NCBI GenBank assembly: GCA_942491955.1
Contig: CALOCV010000048.1
Coordinates: 9,965-73,964, forward strand
DNA: 64,000 nucleotides
Direction of reading: 5' to 3'
Source: CALOCV01 sp942491955
GTDB lineage: Bacteria > Chlamydiota > Chlamydiia > Chlamydiales > CALOCV01
Shown: positions 16,705-27,862 of the stretch, piece after piece
How positions within the stretch are numbered: the stretch's first letter is position 1
How the letters are laid out: each line of letters begins with the position of its first letter
Made by a program: the position numbers and the translations under genes
The notes under the pieces: model-generated
The model's input: the letters and a program-made list of their open reading frames with translations, nothing else
What the model was told of the DNA's origin: nothing
Database searches by the model: none

Positions 16705-18484
16705 TTACGCTTTTTTTGTGATGTTTTCCAAGATCGTTTTTTCATTCATCGAACAAAATCCCTTTAAACGCTCTTGGATTTGTTCGCGATGTGTATCGTG
16801 TCCCTCGCGATCACCAAAGTGTGTCCGATACCATTGCATCATATCCTCATCAGCAAAAAGAGATTCTTTTAGCGTGTATATTGCTTCTGACAAAATTTCC
16901 GTCGGATTGAGCTGCTGATAGACGGGTTGTGTTCGCAAAAAGTCCTTCCACTCCGCTTCAAGGATTTGATTCTCTAAACAGCTGTATTTTTCCACTTTCT
17001 TTAGATAAGTCCCTCTTCTTTTTCGATAGGTCGTAATGGAGTCGTCGAGTTTTTTGAGATCGTCTTCGTTCCCTTGGTGGAGCCTTTCTGCTATACGCAT
17101 CATTTTTCCCAATGCTTGCTGTTCTCTCCAAGCATGCCAGTGAACGGCAAATAGTGCAGAATGCTTGCGTATCTGTTTTCCTGTTACATGGGTTTTCAGA
17201 AGGTGCGGGTGTTTTCGAATCATCAAATATAACCCAAAAATGAGAAAACTCAGCGATAAGAAAAAGAGAGGAAGTCCTCCTGATAAAATCACCAAAATCG
17301 AGGGGACTACCAACACACTTGTTACAAGTAAAATCTTTACAGCAACCCATGAAACCCATGTCGCTATGGTCGCCAAAGCCATTATTTTTCCATCGCGTCT
17401 CTTCCGATGATAAAATTCAGCAACAAGACGATGTTTTTCTAAAGCCAACGTTTGCAATGCTTGACGTGTGAGAGCGATCTTTTCTTCCCTCTTTTTTGTG
17501 TATCCTTCCGCAAGGTTCTCCAATTGATGAGGTGAGTGCTGGATCTTTTCGAAGACATCAGCGACCTCTTTGGTGGAAGAGAGCTTATTACGCTCGTCTT
17601 GGTCACAAAATAGGCCATATTTCGCAAAACGAGAAAACGTTTCTTCTAGTGAAATATTGTCCTTTTCGTTTTGCCACTGCTGGATTTCTTTGTTCAAAAG
17701 AGCAATGAAATCGTTCTTGATACGATGAAAATCGGTTCGTTTTGTTTCCAATATCTTGTCAAGAAACTCTGGAGCCGGAAGAAGAGGGGGTTGTAATGCA
17801 GTCACCATTCTTTGTTGTTTCCTATCATCATTGCGAGAATGATAATACGACCACGATTGAATCCCAACCGTTCCAGTAATAGACAAAAATGAAAGAACAG
17901 AAAAGAGAGGTTCACCCATCGATCCGAACATTCCTATCAACTCAACGATGCGATTTGTCGCCAAATATCCCGCAAAAATCCCGTAATCTCTCTCTTCTTT
18001 GATTTGGCGCTTTTTCTCCTTTGCTAGCCATTGTTTCCAATTTTTTAACGAAGGGTCTGCAGGATTCTCTTTCTTAATCGTTTGATACATCTTCTCCGCT
18101 TCATGGAGAAAGAGGCGTTTCCAAAGAATGCCAAGGCCTGAGGAAGCAAGATCTAAAGCCTCGATCCCGATAATGATCAAACCCATGGCCTGTTGGTAAC
18201 CCTCCAAAGAGGGAGTCTCGTTACTAGGAATTACAGAATTCAGGACATCTCGATTAAACCAAAATAATTGGCTCAATAGACTTTTTGTAGGGGGAAAAAA
18301 TGATCCGAGAAAGCCCCACGATGGTTTTGGCTTGCTCCATTTTTTCCTTTTTTTCCAATGATGGTTGCGTTATCCTCCTTTCCGGATTTTGTGCGTTCCA
18401 TACCTTCTCTTCCTCTGAAGAATTTTGCTCTCTCTGAGTGGAGAATTTCAGAGTTGAAATGTTTTCTTGTCCTCTGCAGCACAT
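16705..18484 (-). CDS. Hypothetical membrane protein with bilobed hydrophobic domain, frameshifted
   Basis: About 592 residues. The start at 18484 (MCCRGQENIS) has AGAGG 5 bases upstream. The frame changes at a five-A run (18282-18286 on the plus strand), where removing one base joins IIFSPYKKS to LLSQLFWFNRDVLNS. Helical cytoplasmic-like stretches are broken by two close hydrophobic pairs: GYQQAMGLIIIGIEALDLAS and LFSVLSFLSITGTVGI near residues 90-200, then VAVKILLVTSVLVVPSILVI and LPLFFLSLSFLIFGLYLMI near 390-430. Such bilobed pairs are typical of chlamydial inclusion membrane proteins, but the size and position differ, so function is unknown. Confidence 0.6.
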
Positions 18485-18674
18485 AATGCCTCTAACTATG
18501 TGAGAAGGTTCTCACGATCATCCATCAAAACCGGGAAGAGCTAAATGAAACATGGCGCTTAATTTGAATTTGAGGGTTATAATATATTTTTTAAAATTTG
18601 TCGATTTTTTATCGGTTTTTATTGATAGAAATATGAGGTTTTTCGCTGTTTTTTTAACTTTTTTGCAATGGTTA

Positions 18675-18704
18675 TTGTCAGATATCGCATATTCTCCGTA
18701 TAAG
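18675..18704 (+). promoter_or_regulatory. Sigma70-type promoter for the 18.7-20.1 kb gene pair
   Basis: TTGTCA, an 18-base spacer and TATAAG. The next 24 bases contain AGGAGGT and the ATG at 18728. Confidence 0.6.
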
Positions 18705-18727
18705 AAGACTTTCATAGGAGGTATTCC

Positions 18728-19345
18728 ATGAATCGCATATGGTGGATTGTTGGTGTTGTCGTTGTCATCTTTATTGCCTATTTCTTGATCGATCATGCAA
18801 AAGATGCCTACAAATTGCTCCCCATGAACACAGAGACAGAACCCAAACCCGACGCATATGCTATGTGGTATCCTTACACGAACCTGCAAGGAGGGTTCCT
18901 CGTTGAATTTCCCGTTCCACCACAAAATGCGACACAAAATGTTGCTATCCCCAATGCCAATCAACAACGAAAATATGACATGTTCGTTAGCGAACAACTC
19001 GATGGTACCATTTATCTAGTCAATGTCGTTACTTATCCCACAGAGTGGACAGAAGAAGAGGTCCAAGAAACCATGCTCTGCCTTATCAAATACACAGAAT
19101 GACCTTCAACCCAATAACTCCTTGGAATCGATCACTTCTACTGAATTTAATGAGTGTTTCTGGTTTTGTCATTCATATCACTGAATGAACTCAAAATCCA
19201 AAGTGTTCTTCACAAGACACCGCGCACATACATCCTTAGTACCATAGGAAAGAAGGCAACATTTGATGAAAATGCTTACAAGCACTTTCTCTCTACCTTT
19301 GATCTACTCCCAGTAAAAACCTCTCAAAAAGGAGCCGCTCCATGA
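18728..19345 (+). CDS. Membrane-anchored hypothetical protein, frameshifted
   Basis: The first 124 codons are open: an N-terminal anchor (IWWIVGVVVVIFIAYFLI) followed by a soluble domain (GGFLVEFPVPPQNATQN, DMFVSEQLDGTIYLVNV). In-frame stops at 19100-19150 disappear if the frame is shifted near 19097 and back near 19150. This joins NDLQPNNSLESITSTEFNE to LKIQSVLHKTPRTYILSTIG and KKATFDENAYKHFLSTFDLL. That tail matches a common pattern of small secreted proteins (a strand-rich domain ending in a K-F-L-x-S-F-x-L motif). AGGAGGT precedes the ATG. Its stop overlaps the next ATG (ATGA). Confidence 0.6.
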
Positions 19346-20057
19346 TCGGCAATATCCTATCGATTCTTTTTCTCTCTTTGCTTGGTATCATTACACGGGC
19401 AAGAGCTAATCCAGAACCGACCCAAACAAAATCGAGAACTTGGAAGCCCGGGTATTCCAAAAGAGCGGCAACTTCCCCCGAAAAGACCAGAAACCGAGGC
19501 CTCGACCTCTTTTTTGGAGTTCACTTTACCTGGTGTCATTACTTTTCGCGATGGAAAATGGGTCGGAGCCCCCCAACTTACCTTTCTCCCTATACACATC
19601 CCTCTTGTAGTAGAGGTTACCCAGTTCTCCGGAGAAACCGTTCGGGTCGATCAGAAGGATCTACAAAGAAATGGCTGCGAACGCGTTTAAAGAACTGGGG
19701 ATCAATCCTTCCTTCTCACAAGGAGAGTCCCCAGAAGAGGAAATGTCCTCTCCTTCCTCACGCGATAACCTTCCTGACAACTTTCCATTACCCTATTTCC
19801 ATATTCAGATCATTCTCTACCCAACAGCAGATGGATACGTAGCAAGCGTGTCAGGGCGCCTATACGAACAGGCCCAACTCTCTCGGCTCCGCCTGGGGCC
19901 AGGATATTTTTTCCAAGCCATTACCTGGGAAAAAGATCTTCTTGTAGGCCTGCCACAAAAAAAAGCAAAGGAAATGCTGATGGAACAAGTGAAAACTTTA
20001 GTTGCAGATTTTGCTCAAAATCTTCCTTCAGAGAAAAATACCAATGGAAACAAATAA
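19342..20057 (+). CDS. Exported hypothetical protein, frameshifted
   Basis: Starts in the ATGA overlap with the preceding gene. MIGNILSILFLSLLGIITRA is a signal peptide. The coding frame then moves twice, near 19400 and at a short A run near 19670, giving about 237 residues including FLEFTLPGVITFRDGKWVGA, FLPIHIPLVVEVTQFSGETV and MAANAFKELGINPSF. The C-terminus is helical (KKAKEMLMEQVKTLVADFAQ). The stop codon abuts repeat copy B. No family is recognised. It is probably co-expressed with the upstream membrane-anchored protein. Confidence 0.55.
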
Positions 20058-20217
20058 TACCAATTCCGGTAAGAAAGTGCACAAATTGATCTTCATCTTT
20101 CTTTGCGCAATCTGTTTTTCTATCTTGCAAACTCACAAGAGTTTTGCTGCGATTCCAAAACAAATTTCGAAAAAAATCCCGAATCCACTTTATGCATTTT
20201 CTTACCGGAATTGGTAT
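20057..20217. repeat. 162-bp palindromic repeat R1, copy B
   Basis: Same unit and orientation as the copy at 16501, with a few substitutions and a one-base length difference. The stop codon of the preceding gene overlaps its first base. Confidence 0.85.
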
Positions 20218-20266
20218 AAAGACAATGTGCAAAGCAGCTGCAGGGGTCTTAAGGAGCTATGCTCCC

Positions 20267-20480
20267 CTATAGTTTATAGGTTTCTCAGCCAAGCTTCAAT
20301 GTGGAGTGCGATGGCCCTGCCATCGCTTTTCAACCGCCGGCCCTGCCGGCGTTAATGATGCCGGCAGGGCCGGCATCTACCACAGCGGAGGCTAAGGCCT
20401 CCGCACTTCACACTGGAGCCTCTTCTAACCATTTTTTCTCAAACAATCCCATGGACACCGCGAAAACCTATAAACTATAG
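20267..20480. repeat. CTATAG-ended palindromic element R2, copy 1
   Basis: Inverted ends CTATAGTTTATAGGTTT and AAAACCTATAAACTATAG. The interior is rich in GC hairpins (CCGGCCCTGCCGGC, GCCGGCAGGGCCGGC, GGAGGCTAAGGCCTCC). The right 125 bases recur at 49679-49803. It is nested inside a GC-rich unit (AGGAGCTATGCTCCCC...) that also occurs near 50140. No gene is seen in 20218-20540. Confidence 0.75.
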
Positions 20481-20540
20481 AGGAGCTATGTTCCCCAGCG
20501 GGGTTTGGGGCAGAGCCCAAAAAAGCTCTTTCAAATGAAG

Positions 20541-20971
20541 TCATTTGTGGTAGGCGCTTCCCATCGATATGGTAAAAGCGCGATAAATCTGCTCTACCAA
20601 CAGCAATCGAACCAATTGATGAGGGAATGTAAGGGAAGAGAAACGGATGGTGGAATGGCTTTTTTTCAGGTCGTTAGGAATTCCTTCCGCACCACCAATC
20701 ACAAAGCAGAGGTTTCCTCCGCTTCTTGTGAACTCTTCCATAAGAAAGGAAGAAAAAGTAGTAGAAGAAAATTCTTTCCCTTGTTCATCAAGCAAAAAAA
20801 GGGGAGAAGAGACTTTCTCCATCCATTTCCGCAATTGGGCATTATCTTTCCCGTAAATGAACGATATCACACAGTTGGATTTCAATCGTTTACAGTATGT
20901 ATCGACTCCCCTCCTGCAACCAGGAAGTGAGATCGCTCACCTACCGTAAAAATTTCAATCTTCAGTGTCAT
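20541..20971 (-). CDS. rlmH: 23S rRNA (pseudouridine1915-N3)-methyltransferase RlmH, frameshifted
   Basis: SPOUT-class methyltransferase modifying helix 69 of 23S rRNA. The C-terminal signature is complete: NLCFVIGGAEGIP, SLTFPHQLVRLLLVEQIYRA and GSAYHK. The N-terminus MTLKIEIFTVGERSHFLVA is in another frame. One base added at the CCCC run (20908-20911) joins it to VDTYCKRLKSNCVISF, giving 143 residues, close to the family norm of about 155. Divergent from the YyaL-type gene. Confidence 0.88.
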
Positions 20972-21058
20972 GGACCAGAATAATAAAGAAATGGGGCTTT
21001 TTATTGTATTTTAAAAAAATATATTGCATTCTCCTGCTCGACGCGATAACTAGAAAGA

Positions 21059-23132
21059 ATGACAGGGAAGCCCAAGTATACCAACCGTTTAGCACAAGAA
21101 AAATCCCCTTATTTGCTTCAACACGCCCACAATCCTGTCGATTGGTATCCGTGGGGCGAAGAAGCCTTTAGCACTGCAAAAGACTTGGATCGACCTATCT
21201 TTTTATCCATTGGTTATGCCACATGCCACTGGTGCCATAAAATGGAAAAAGAATCATTCGAAAACGAAGAACTCGCTAAATTAATGAATCAAACCTTCAT
21301 CAATATCAAACTCGACCGAGAAGAACTCCCCGCTGTCGATAGCCTCTATATGGAATTTGCGCAAACCATGATGTCAGGAGCTGCAGGCTGGCCTCTCAAT
21401 CTCGTCCTTACCCCCGAACTAAAACCCTTCTTTGCTACAACATACCTCCCTCCACGTACCCTTCATGGGATCATTGGCCTCGGAGAAGTCATCGGGCGTA
21501 TTAAAGAGGTTTGGTCGAGTGAGGAACGCGGTCGCGTTCTCGAACAAGCAACCAAAATTGTTCAAGTCTTCGAAGAAAGCGTGCGTACAACCGGAGAGAA
21601 CATCCCAACAAGAGAACAAGTCGACGATGCCATGGACTTGATATTTCAACTCGCCGATCCTATCTTTGGAGGAATGAAAGGAGCTCCTAAGTTTCCCATC
21701 GGTTACCAACTGAACTTCATGATTCACTATAGCCTCCTTCGCGACGAAAGCCGTGCTCTCTTTTCTTGTGGAGAAAACATTGGATATGATGCACCGAGGT
21801 GGAATCTACGACCATATTGGAGGGGGATTCTCTCGCTATAGCGTCGACGAAGAATGGCTCGTTCCCCATTTTGAAAAAATGCTCTACGATAATGCTATCC
21901 TTGCCTATACCTACTTGGCTGCATGGCAAACCACAAAAAAGACGTTTCATCGCGATGTCGTTGAAGAAATTCTTCATTATATTCTTCACAGCATGCGAGG
22001 AGATACCGGAGCCTTCTTCTCTGCTGAAGATTCCGATACGGAAGGAAAAGAGGGGATTTTTTATACATGGATTCCAGCAGAAATAGAAAAGGCATTGACA
22101 AAAGATGAAGCTCTTCTCGCTATGGAATTTTTTGATATAACCCCACAAGGGATCATTGAGGGAAGAAATATCCTCCATACTCCCGTTTCTCTTGAAGAAT
22201 TTGCACAACAACGAGGTATCCACCCCCTTCAACTCGCCCCTCTTATTAAAGAAATCAAAAATAAGCTAAGAGAAGTTCGGGAAAAACGTCCACATCCAAT
22301 AAAAGACGATAAAATTCTTACCTCTTGGAATGGACTCGCCATCCATTCCCTAGCGGAAGCTGCTGCTGCACTACGTGAAGAAGAGTACTCTCAAGCTGCT
22401 AAAAAAACAGCACAGTTTCTTCGCGAAAATCTATGGAATGGAGAGACACTCTTCCACCGTTGGAGAGACGGAGAGACACAGTTTCAAGGGGGTATCGATG
22501 ACTACGCTTTCCTCATTCGTGGGCTTCTCTCTCTCTTCGAAACCGACTGCGGAACCGAATGGCTCAAATGGGCTTTAGAACTCACTCTTGTCACACAACA
22601 ACGCTTCAAACAAGATAAAGGAGCCTTTTTCCAAACAGACGTTTCCGAATCCCATATCCTTGTACGACGGTGCCCTTACTCTGACGGAGCCGAACCATCG
22701 GGTAATGCAATCCATGCAGAAAACCTCCTTCGTCTTTATCAAATCACAGCAAATCCCGCGTATCAACAAAGCGCTGCCGATATTCTCTCCGCTGCAAAAC
22801 ATTATATCGATCATTATCCTCCCGGCTACTGTTTCCAACTCATGAATGTTCTCCGTTACGCCGATGCAGAATCCCCTAATGCCAATATTGCTCTCAACGG
22901 AAAAGAACAATGGAGAGATCAGCTCCATCACGTCTTTTTCGAAACCCTGATTCCCCACCGAGCTGTGTTATGGAAAAGAGGAAATGACGAAGAGCTGGTT
23001 AAAATTCTTCCATGGATTGGGGAGTACACACCACAAAAAGGGAAAACAACGCTATACATCTGCCGACAAGGAGCCTGTCAAGAACCCATCACTGATTTAA
23101 AGGAAATGGTACAAGCTATCCGACAACTTTGA
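21059..23132 (+). CDS. YyaL/SSP411 family protein: thioredoxin-like plus six-hairpin glycosidase-like domain, frameshifted
   Basis: About 690 residues. The N-terminal DUF255 thioredoxin-like domain contains SPYLLQHAHNPVDWYPWGEE and SIGYATCHWCHKMEKESF. The C-terminal alpha/alpha toroid resembles N-acylglucosamine epimerases (YDHIGGGFSRYSVDEEWLVP, HFEKMLYDNA and KILTSWNGLAIHSLAEAA). The frame changes at TTTT (21761-21764), where removing one T gives ALFLVEKTLDMMHRGGIYDH. Function in bacteria is not well established. The frameshift falls between domains, so two partial frames are seen. Confidence 0.88.
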
Positions 23133-23200
23133 ATGTTAAAGAGTTGCTGGAAAATTTTTTTTTCTCTATATTCCGGAAATAAGAATAATTTCTCTAGGTG

Positions 23201-25288
23201 ATGGCTATGACGACTCCCGCTTCTCTCAAAAAAACTCTTAAAGAAATCATCGATACTAACGATTTTACCAAGCTCCATACCTTTCGCGATCCATCCTCAT
23301 GGAAAAAACTCTCCCCGGATGAGCAAAACGCACTCGCCTTCCTCTTCCTGAAAAAAGGGAAAAGAGAACTCGAAAATGGTAACGGAAAAGTCTTTGAAAG
23401 CTTTGCCCTAGCAGCGGAAATCGCCCCCTCAAATCCAGAGCTGTTCTATGAACAAGGGAAACTCTATGCAGAACAGTCCCATAATATCCACTGCTTGAAA
23501 AATGCCGCTAAATCGTTTGAAAAAGCTGTTTACCTCCATCAAGATTTTTTCGACGCGCTCTACTCTTGGGCCCATACTCTTACGGTTTTAGGGAACCTTA
23601 CCGAAGAAGAAACCATTCTTTACCAAGCCGAATCTCTTTTTATGAAGGCAAGCGAACGCCTTGTTGAAGATAAAAGTTGGATCCAACCCGAATTTTTCTG
23701 GCACTGGGGACTCTGCTGGTTCTCCATCGCTCAACAAGCTGGTGAAGCCTCTGAAGTCTCCAAAGCCATCGAGAAATTCCAAATCGCTGAAAATTTAGGC
23801 CTTCAAGATGGATCTTTTTGGAACGATTACGGCAATGTTATCGCCAGTTTAGCTAAGCTTCTTGATCACAACGATCTACTTCTTCAAAGTGCAGAACAAT
23901 ATAAGAAAGCCGCTCAGATAGAACCCGATTCTTTCGATCCCTATTATAATCTTGCCTCTCTTTACTTCGACCTCCACGAAACAACACCAACCGATGACCT
24001 CTTCTTTGATGCCGATGCCTTCTTCCGTACCGCTGCCCAACTCGCACCCGATTGTTCACAACTGTGGCTTCGCTGGGGATTGCTCTATGTTCGCGAAGGA
24101 CGCCGTTTCCAAGACCCCCACCGCCTCGAACTCTGCTTCGAAAAATTCCTTAATGCCGATGCCGCCGAACCCAACCACCCACGTATCCTCTCCTCTTGGG
24201 CAGAAGGACAACTCCTCTACGGATCCCTAACCGATGACTATGAACAACTCCGCGCAGCAGAAAGGAAAATCATTCGCGCGATTGAAATCGATCCCAATGA
24301 CCCCGAAATATGGGGCATCTACGGTACCCTGTTTAACGAAATCGGCCGCTATTTTAACGATCCCAAATACTACTACCAAGCCATCGAAAAATTCCGTACC
24401 GGCCTCTCCCTCGATCCTCAAGACCTCCGGATCTGGTACGGCCTTGCCACCGCCCACTACGCTCTCGGTGAGCTTAAAGAAGATGTCAACCTCATCGAAA
24501 AAGCCGCTAATTATTGCTCCCGCGTCATCGATTGCGGCGGACATAACGTTCCCCAATTTTGGAACGATTGGGGCGTTGCTCTTACCAAAATCGCCGAGAT
24601 GACCAATAATAAATTCTATCTCCAAGCCGCAATAGAGAAATTCAAACGCGCTGTCGGCTGGCCCAATATCCAACTCGATAAAGAAGGAATCCAACTAGAA
24701 TGGGTCGCTAACTTTGCCAGTGCCTTGGATTATATGGGTGAATGGACTAACGATGTCGCCTATTCGGAATCCGCTGTACAAATTTTTTCCCGCATTGTTG
24801 CCATCGATCCAACCGATGCCCTCTCCCATTACCACCTCGCCCTCGCCCTATCCCACCTCGCCGAACAAATCCAAGAAAAAGAATGCTTCGAAAGATCCCA
24901 CCTCAGCTTCAGTGTCTACCTCGATGCCGAACCAGAAGATGAACTCGCCTGGAACGACTGGGGCGTCACCCTCCTCACCTTCGCCCTCCAACAACGTCAA
25001 CAAGAAAAAAATGAACTCGCTTACGAACTCTTCCAAGAAGCCGAAAATAAACTCATGACAGCAAATTCCCTGGGAAATAGACAGTCCCTGTATAACCTCG
25101 CTTGCCTATACTCCCTCGCAGGGAACTACGACTGGGCCCTCCTCTATATCGAAAAAGCCCTCCAACAAAATTGCCTTCCCCACCTCGATGAACTCCTCTC
25201 CGACGAATGGCTCGAAGGCCTCCGCCGTACACAAAAATTCCACCAACTCATCCAATCCATCACCACAAAAAATACCAAGCCACTCTAA
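23201..25288 (+). CDS. Large TPR repeat protein
   Basis: 695 residues made almost wholly of tetratricopeptide-like helical pairs (for example AAKSFEKAVYLHQDFFDALY, AEQYKKAAQIEPDSFDPYYN, AIEKFRTGLSLDPQDLRIWY and NDWGVTLLTFALQQ). Several units share the unusual W-x-D-(Y/W)-G start seen in chlamydial SycD-like or general TPR proteins. No signal peptide or membrane segment is present. It probably serves as a protein-binding scaffold or chaperone, with the partner unknown. Codon use shifts to C-ending codons compared with neighbours, as in conserved housekeeping genes of this window. The start is taken at ATG 23201, with a weak AGG upstream; 23207 is an alternative. Confidence 0.85.
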   Translation: MAMTTPASLKKTLKEIIDTNDFTKLHTFRDPSSWKKLSPDEQNALAFLFLKKGKRELENGNGKVFESFALAAEIAPSNPELFYEQGKLYAEQSHNIHCLKNAAKSFEKAVYLHQDFFDALYSWAHTLTVLGNLTEEETILYQAESLFMKASERLVEDKSWIQPEFFWHWGLCWFSIAQQAGEASEVSKAIEKFQIAENLGLQDGSFWNDYGNVIASLAKLLDHNDLLLQSAEQYKKAAQIEPDSFDPYYNLASLYFDLHETTPTDDLFFDADAFFRTAAQLAPDCSQLWLRWGLLYVREGRRFQDPHRLELCFEKFLNADAAEPNHPRILSSWAEGQLLYGSLTDDYEQLRAAERKIIRAIEIDPNDPEIWGIYGTLFNEIGRYFNDPKYYYQAIEKFRTGLSLDPQDLRIWYGLATAHYALGELKEDVNLIEKAANYCSRVIDCGGHNVPQFWNDWGVALTKIAEMTNNKFYLQAAIEKFKRAVGWPNIQLDKEGIQLEWVANFASALDYMGEWTNDVAYSESAVQIFSRIVAIDPTDALSHYHLALALSHLAEQIQEKECFERSHLSFSVYLDAEPEDELAWNDWGVTLLTFALQQRQQEKNELAYELFQEAENKLMTANSLGNRQSLYNLACLYSLAGNYDWALLYIEKALQQNCLPHLDELLSDEWLEGLRRTQKFHQLIQSITTKNTKPL

Positions 25289-25594
25289 CGTCAAAACGTT
25301 TTTTTGGGGGGGACCTGTCCCCCCAATCCCCTCTGCACTGGGGCCAAAGGCCCCAGACCTCATGGCAGCTTCGCTGCCTTGTGCTTTTCCTAAGACTATG
25401 GCGTTTGCCCCGTCACGGTCTCTTCTTTTTTGAGAAAGCTACCGCTTTCTCAAAAGAAGGCGAGCGCACGAACGGAACGTTCGTGCGATGGGCCTCTCCC
25501 TTCGGTCGAGCGGTTGCAATTTTGCATTGGAAATGCAAAATTGCAAGGTTTTTCAAGAGTCATTACTGGTTTTGAGATGTCACTGATAGCAGTC
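25289..25594. repeat. GC-rich hairpin repeat region R3
   Basis: No gene. It contains GGGGGGGACC/CCCCCC and GGCCAAAGGCCCC hairpins, then GAGAAAGCTACCGCTTTCTC and CTCTCCCTTCGGTCGAGCGG. The latter units recur at 49270-49350 and 49805-49885, so this is a third, diverged member of that family. A short palindrome, GCAATTTTGCATTGGAAATG with its inverse, closes the block. Confidence 0.6.
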
Positions 25595-25756
25595 ATACCA
25601 ATTCCGGTAAGAAAATGCATAAAGTGGATTCAGGATTTTTTTGCGAAATTTGTTTTGGAGATCGCAGCAAACTCTTGTGAGTTTGCAAGATAGAAAAACA
25701 GATTGCGCAAAGAAAGATGAAGATCAATTTGTGCACTTTCTTACCGGAATTGGTAT
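25595..25756. repeat. 162-bp palindromic repeat R1, copy C (inverted)
   Basis: Same unit as 16501 but in the opposite orientation, nearly identical in sequence. It sits just upstream of the promoter of the RhoGEF-like gene. Confidence 0.85.
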
Positions 25757-25776
25757 TAGACGAATCCATGCAAATT

Positions 25777-25805
25777 TTGTTTTTTAGTAAGAAATGTGGT
25801 ATTCT
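25777..25805 (+). promoter_or_regulatory. Probable promoter of the RhoGEF-like gene
   Basis: TTGTTT, a 17-base spacer and TATTCT, 33 bases before the ATG at 25838. It lies 20 bases beyond the end of repeat copy C. Confidence 0.45.
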
Positions 25806-25837
25806 TTCTCCTTTTTACTAAGGAAAAGAGGAACGCC

Positions 25838-27862
25838 ATGACTTTATCGATTCCCGTATCTACCGCGCTTTGCAGCCAAACCATCCATCATTTATCTCCT
25901 GCAAAGCGAGAGCATAAGGTCTCTTCTTCTGTATTCCATAGGCAGAGATCACCATGCCATGTCCGCTTTAAAGAAGCTCTTCACAATCTGTATCTTCAGA
26001 TTTTACGTTTTTTCCGAGCCATTCCTAACAAGTTCCGCAGGAAAAAAGTCTCTCCAAAACCACCCGAACCCGCCAAACCCGAACCCATCAAAACCGAACC
26101 CATCACAAAAAAAGAAACACCTCCAATCATTCCTACTTCTCCACCGATTATTCCAAAGAATTCAGACAACCCTCTTATTGATCCTAAACCGGATAATGAT
26201 ACAGGTAAGAAACTTGACGATCATCTTAAACTCCATAACGATGTTCCGCCCCCTCCGCCATCTAATCCTATAACACAGCCGAAGAAAGATCAACCTGATC
26301 CAAATTCATCCAATTCGGATGGATCAAAAAAAACCTTTATATTCTGATCAGGAAAATGAAAGAAACGATTCAACGCCTTCAAAAAATTCAATTATTGCTG
26401 ACAAACAAACGTGTTCAGAATCACTGAATGATCCACCTTCCATAAATCTCAAGGACGAGATACAAGGAATCAGCGATATAGAAGAAGTAAGTTCCGTTGA
26501 TCCCAAACAAATTAAAGAGCAAAGACAGAAAGAACGACTAAATATTTGTAAAGAAATTATTAATACCGAAATCGATTTTTTGAAAAGCCAGATGAAGACT
26601 CAACATTATATTAATAGCTTTCTTATGAAAAACCCAAAAGCAAAAAAAAGAAGCTCTCTCAAACAAGAAATCATTACGTTTTTTGAAGAGACTCAGAAAT
26701 ATCTAGCATCTTCAATAAAAGCAACCAAGACATTTATCGAAAAACTAACGGGAAAAAACATTGATTTAAAAAAAATATTTTCATCAAAATGGACTTATAA
26801 AGAAGAAATGCGAGATGAAGTAATCCAATGCGGGGTAAATGCATATGATATAGAGTTTGCTAACTATTATGATGGCAACGATTTCCTACATATTTCTATT
26901 CAGTCCTCGAAGTGGCATGTTTTGTCAGAACAAGAGAGAAACAATATCCCAATTTTACCGACGAATTTATGAAAAGTGCTTTAAAGGGTTGTTTCTCCCA
27001 AAGTTCTAATCAAGAAATAGTGAATGCAGGAAGCATTGATGACGTTATAAATTGCTATTTCATTGCTATGCAACGGATAACACGTCACAATCTGTTTGTT
27101 AAACAACTCATTAATCAAGAAGAAGATAAAGAAGATTCAATAGTAAAAAGGATAGGAGAGTTAGCATCAAAAGCAAATGAAGCAAAGCGGGAAGCTGAGG
27201 ATGAACAAATGATCAAAATCATTGTGGAGCCCGTTTCAGTAGAAAAGAGGTTAGAAAAAGCTCTATCTTCAGAAGCAAGCGTATTTAGAAAAATCAAGAC
27301 TGTTGTGTGGGATGATAGTATAATAAGTTTAGCTTCATTCCAAGAAATTAAAGAGATGGTTGTCCGTTGGAAAAATTTGCCGAAAGATAATCCAATTAGC
27401 AGTGAAAGGGGGAAGAAAATCATCAAACAGATTGCTAAAAATTTTCTAAAGAAAATTTCTCCAGAATTTCGTGTTAATAAAACATCGGATCAAAACATCG
27501 TCTTACCATATTTTATATTTGTAATTAATTATTTAATAAAGACAGTAAAAACCAAAGATTTTACTGTCTTTGACAACCTACTAAGCATTGGTCAACAGGG
27601 CTTAACCCGACCTGTTGATGTAAGCTCAGTCACTATGACACATGTCAAAGAATGGGAAAATTGGGTGGACATAGCCCATTTATTGTGCCAAGGTTGTCAA
27701 AAAAAGACTTCCTTCAAAACCTTAGTCGGTTTATTACAAACAAGGTACGATTTTCTTACTCAACAAAACAATATTAGTTGTTCTGTAAAAGATAACGAGA
27801 CAATTCAGACTATTCTTGAAGAGAAAAAAATCATGCTGGATTTGCTTTCACCAAAGAATTAA
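25838..27862 (+). CDS. Proline-rich protein with a probable Dbl-homology (RhoGEF) domain, frameshifted
   Basis: About 674 residues. The start has AAGAGG 6 bases upstream. Two compensating frame breaks occur, one extra base in the A8 run at 26326-26333 and one missing at CCC 26948-26950. Residues about 60-160 are Pro-rich (PKPPEPAKPEPIKTEP, VPPPPPSNP). Residues about 228-430 resemble the DH fold: LNICKEIINTEIDFLKSQM matches conserved region 1 (E-L-x-x-T-E-x-x-Y-x-x-x-L) and FIAMQRITRHNLFVKQLI matches region 3 (P-x-Q-R-I-x-R-Y-x-L-L-L). Their spacing of about 180 residues is that of a DH domain. No PH domain is recognised after it. It could act as an exchange factor on host Rho GTPases after type III secretion (inference). 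Low GC and accessory setting suggest transfer from a eukaryote. Confidence 0.7.

Noticed and set aside
24227..24694. 155-codon minus-strand frame inside the TPR gene
   Set aside because: Antisense to a clearly coding TPR array. Its hydrophobic/acidic pattern mirrors the C-biased third positions of the real gene.
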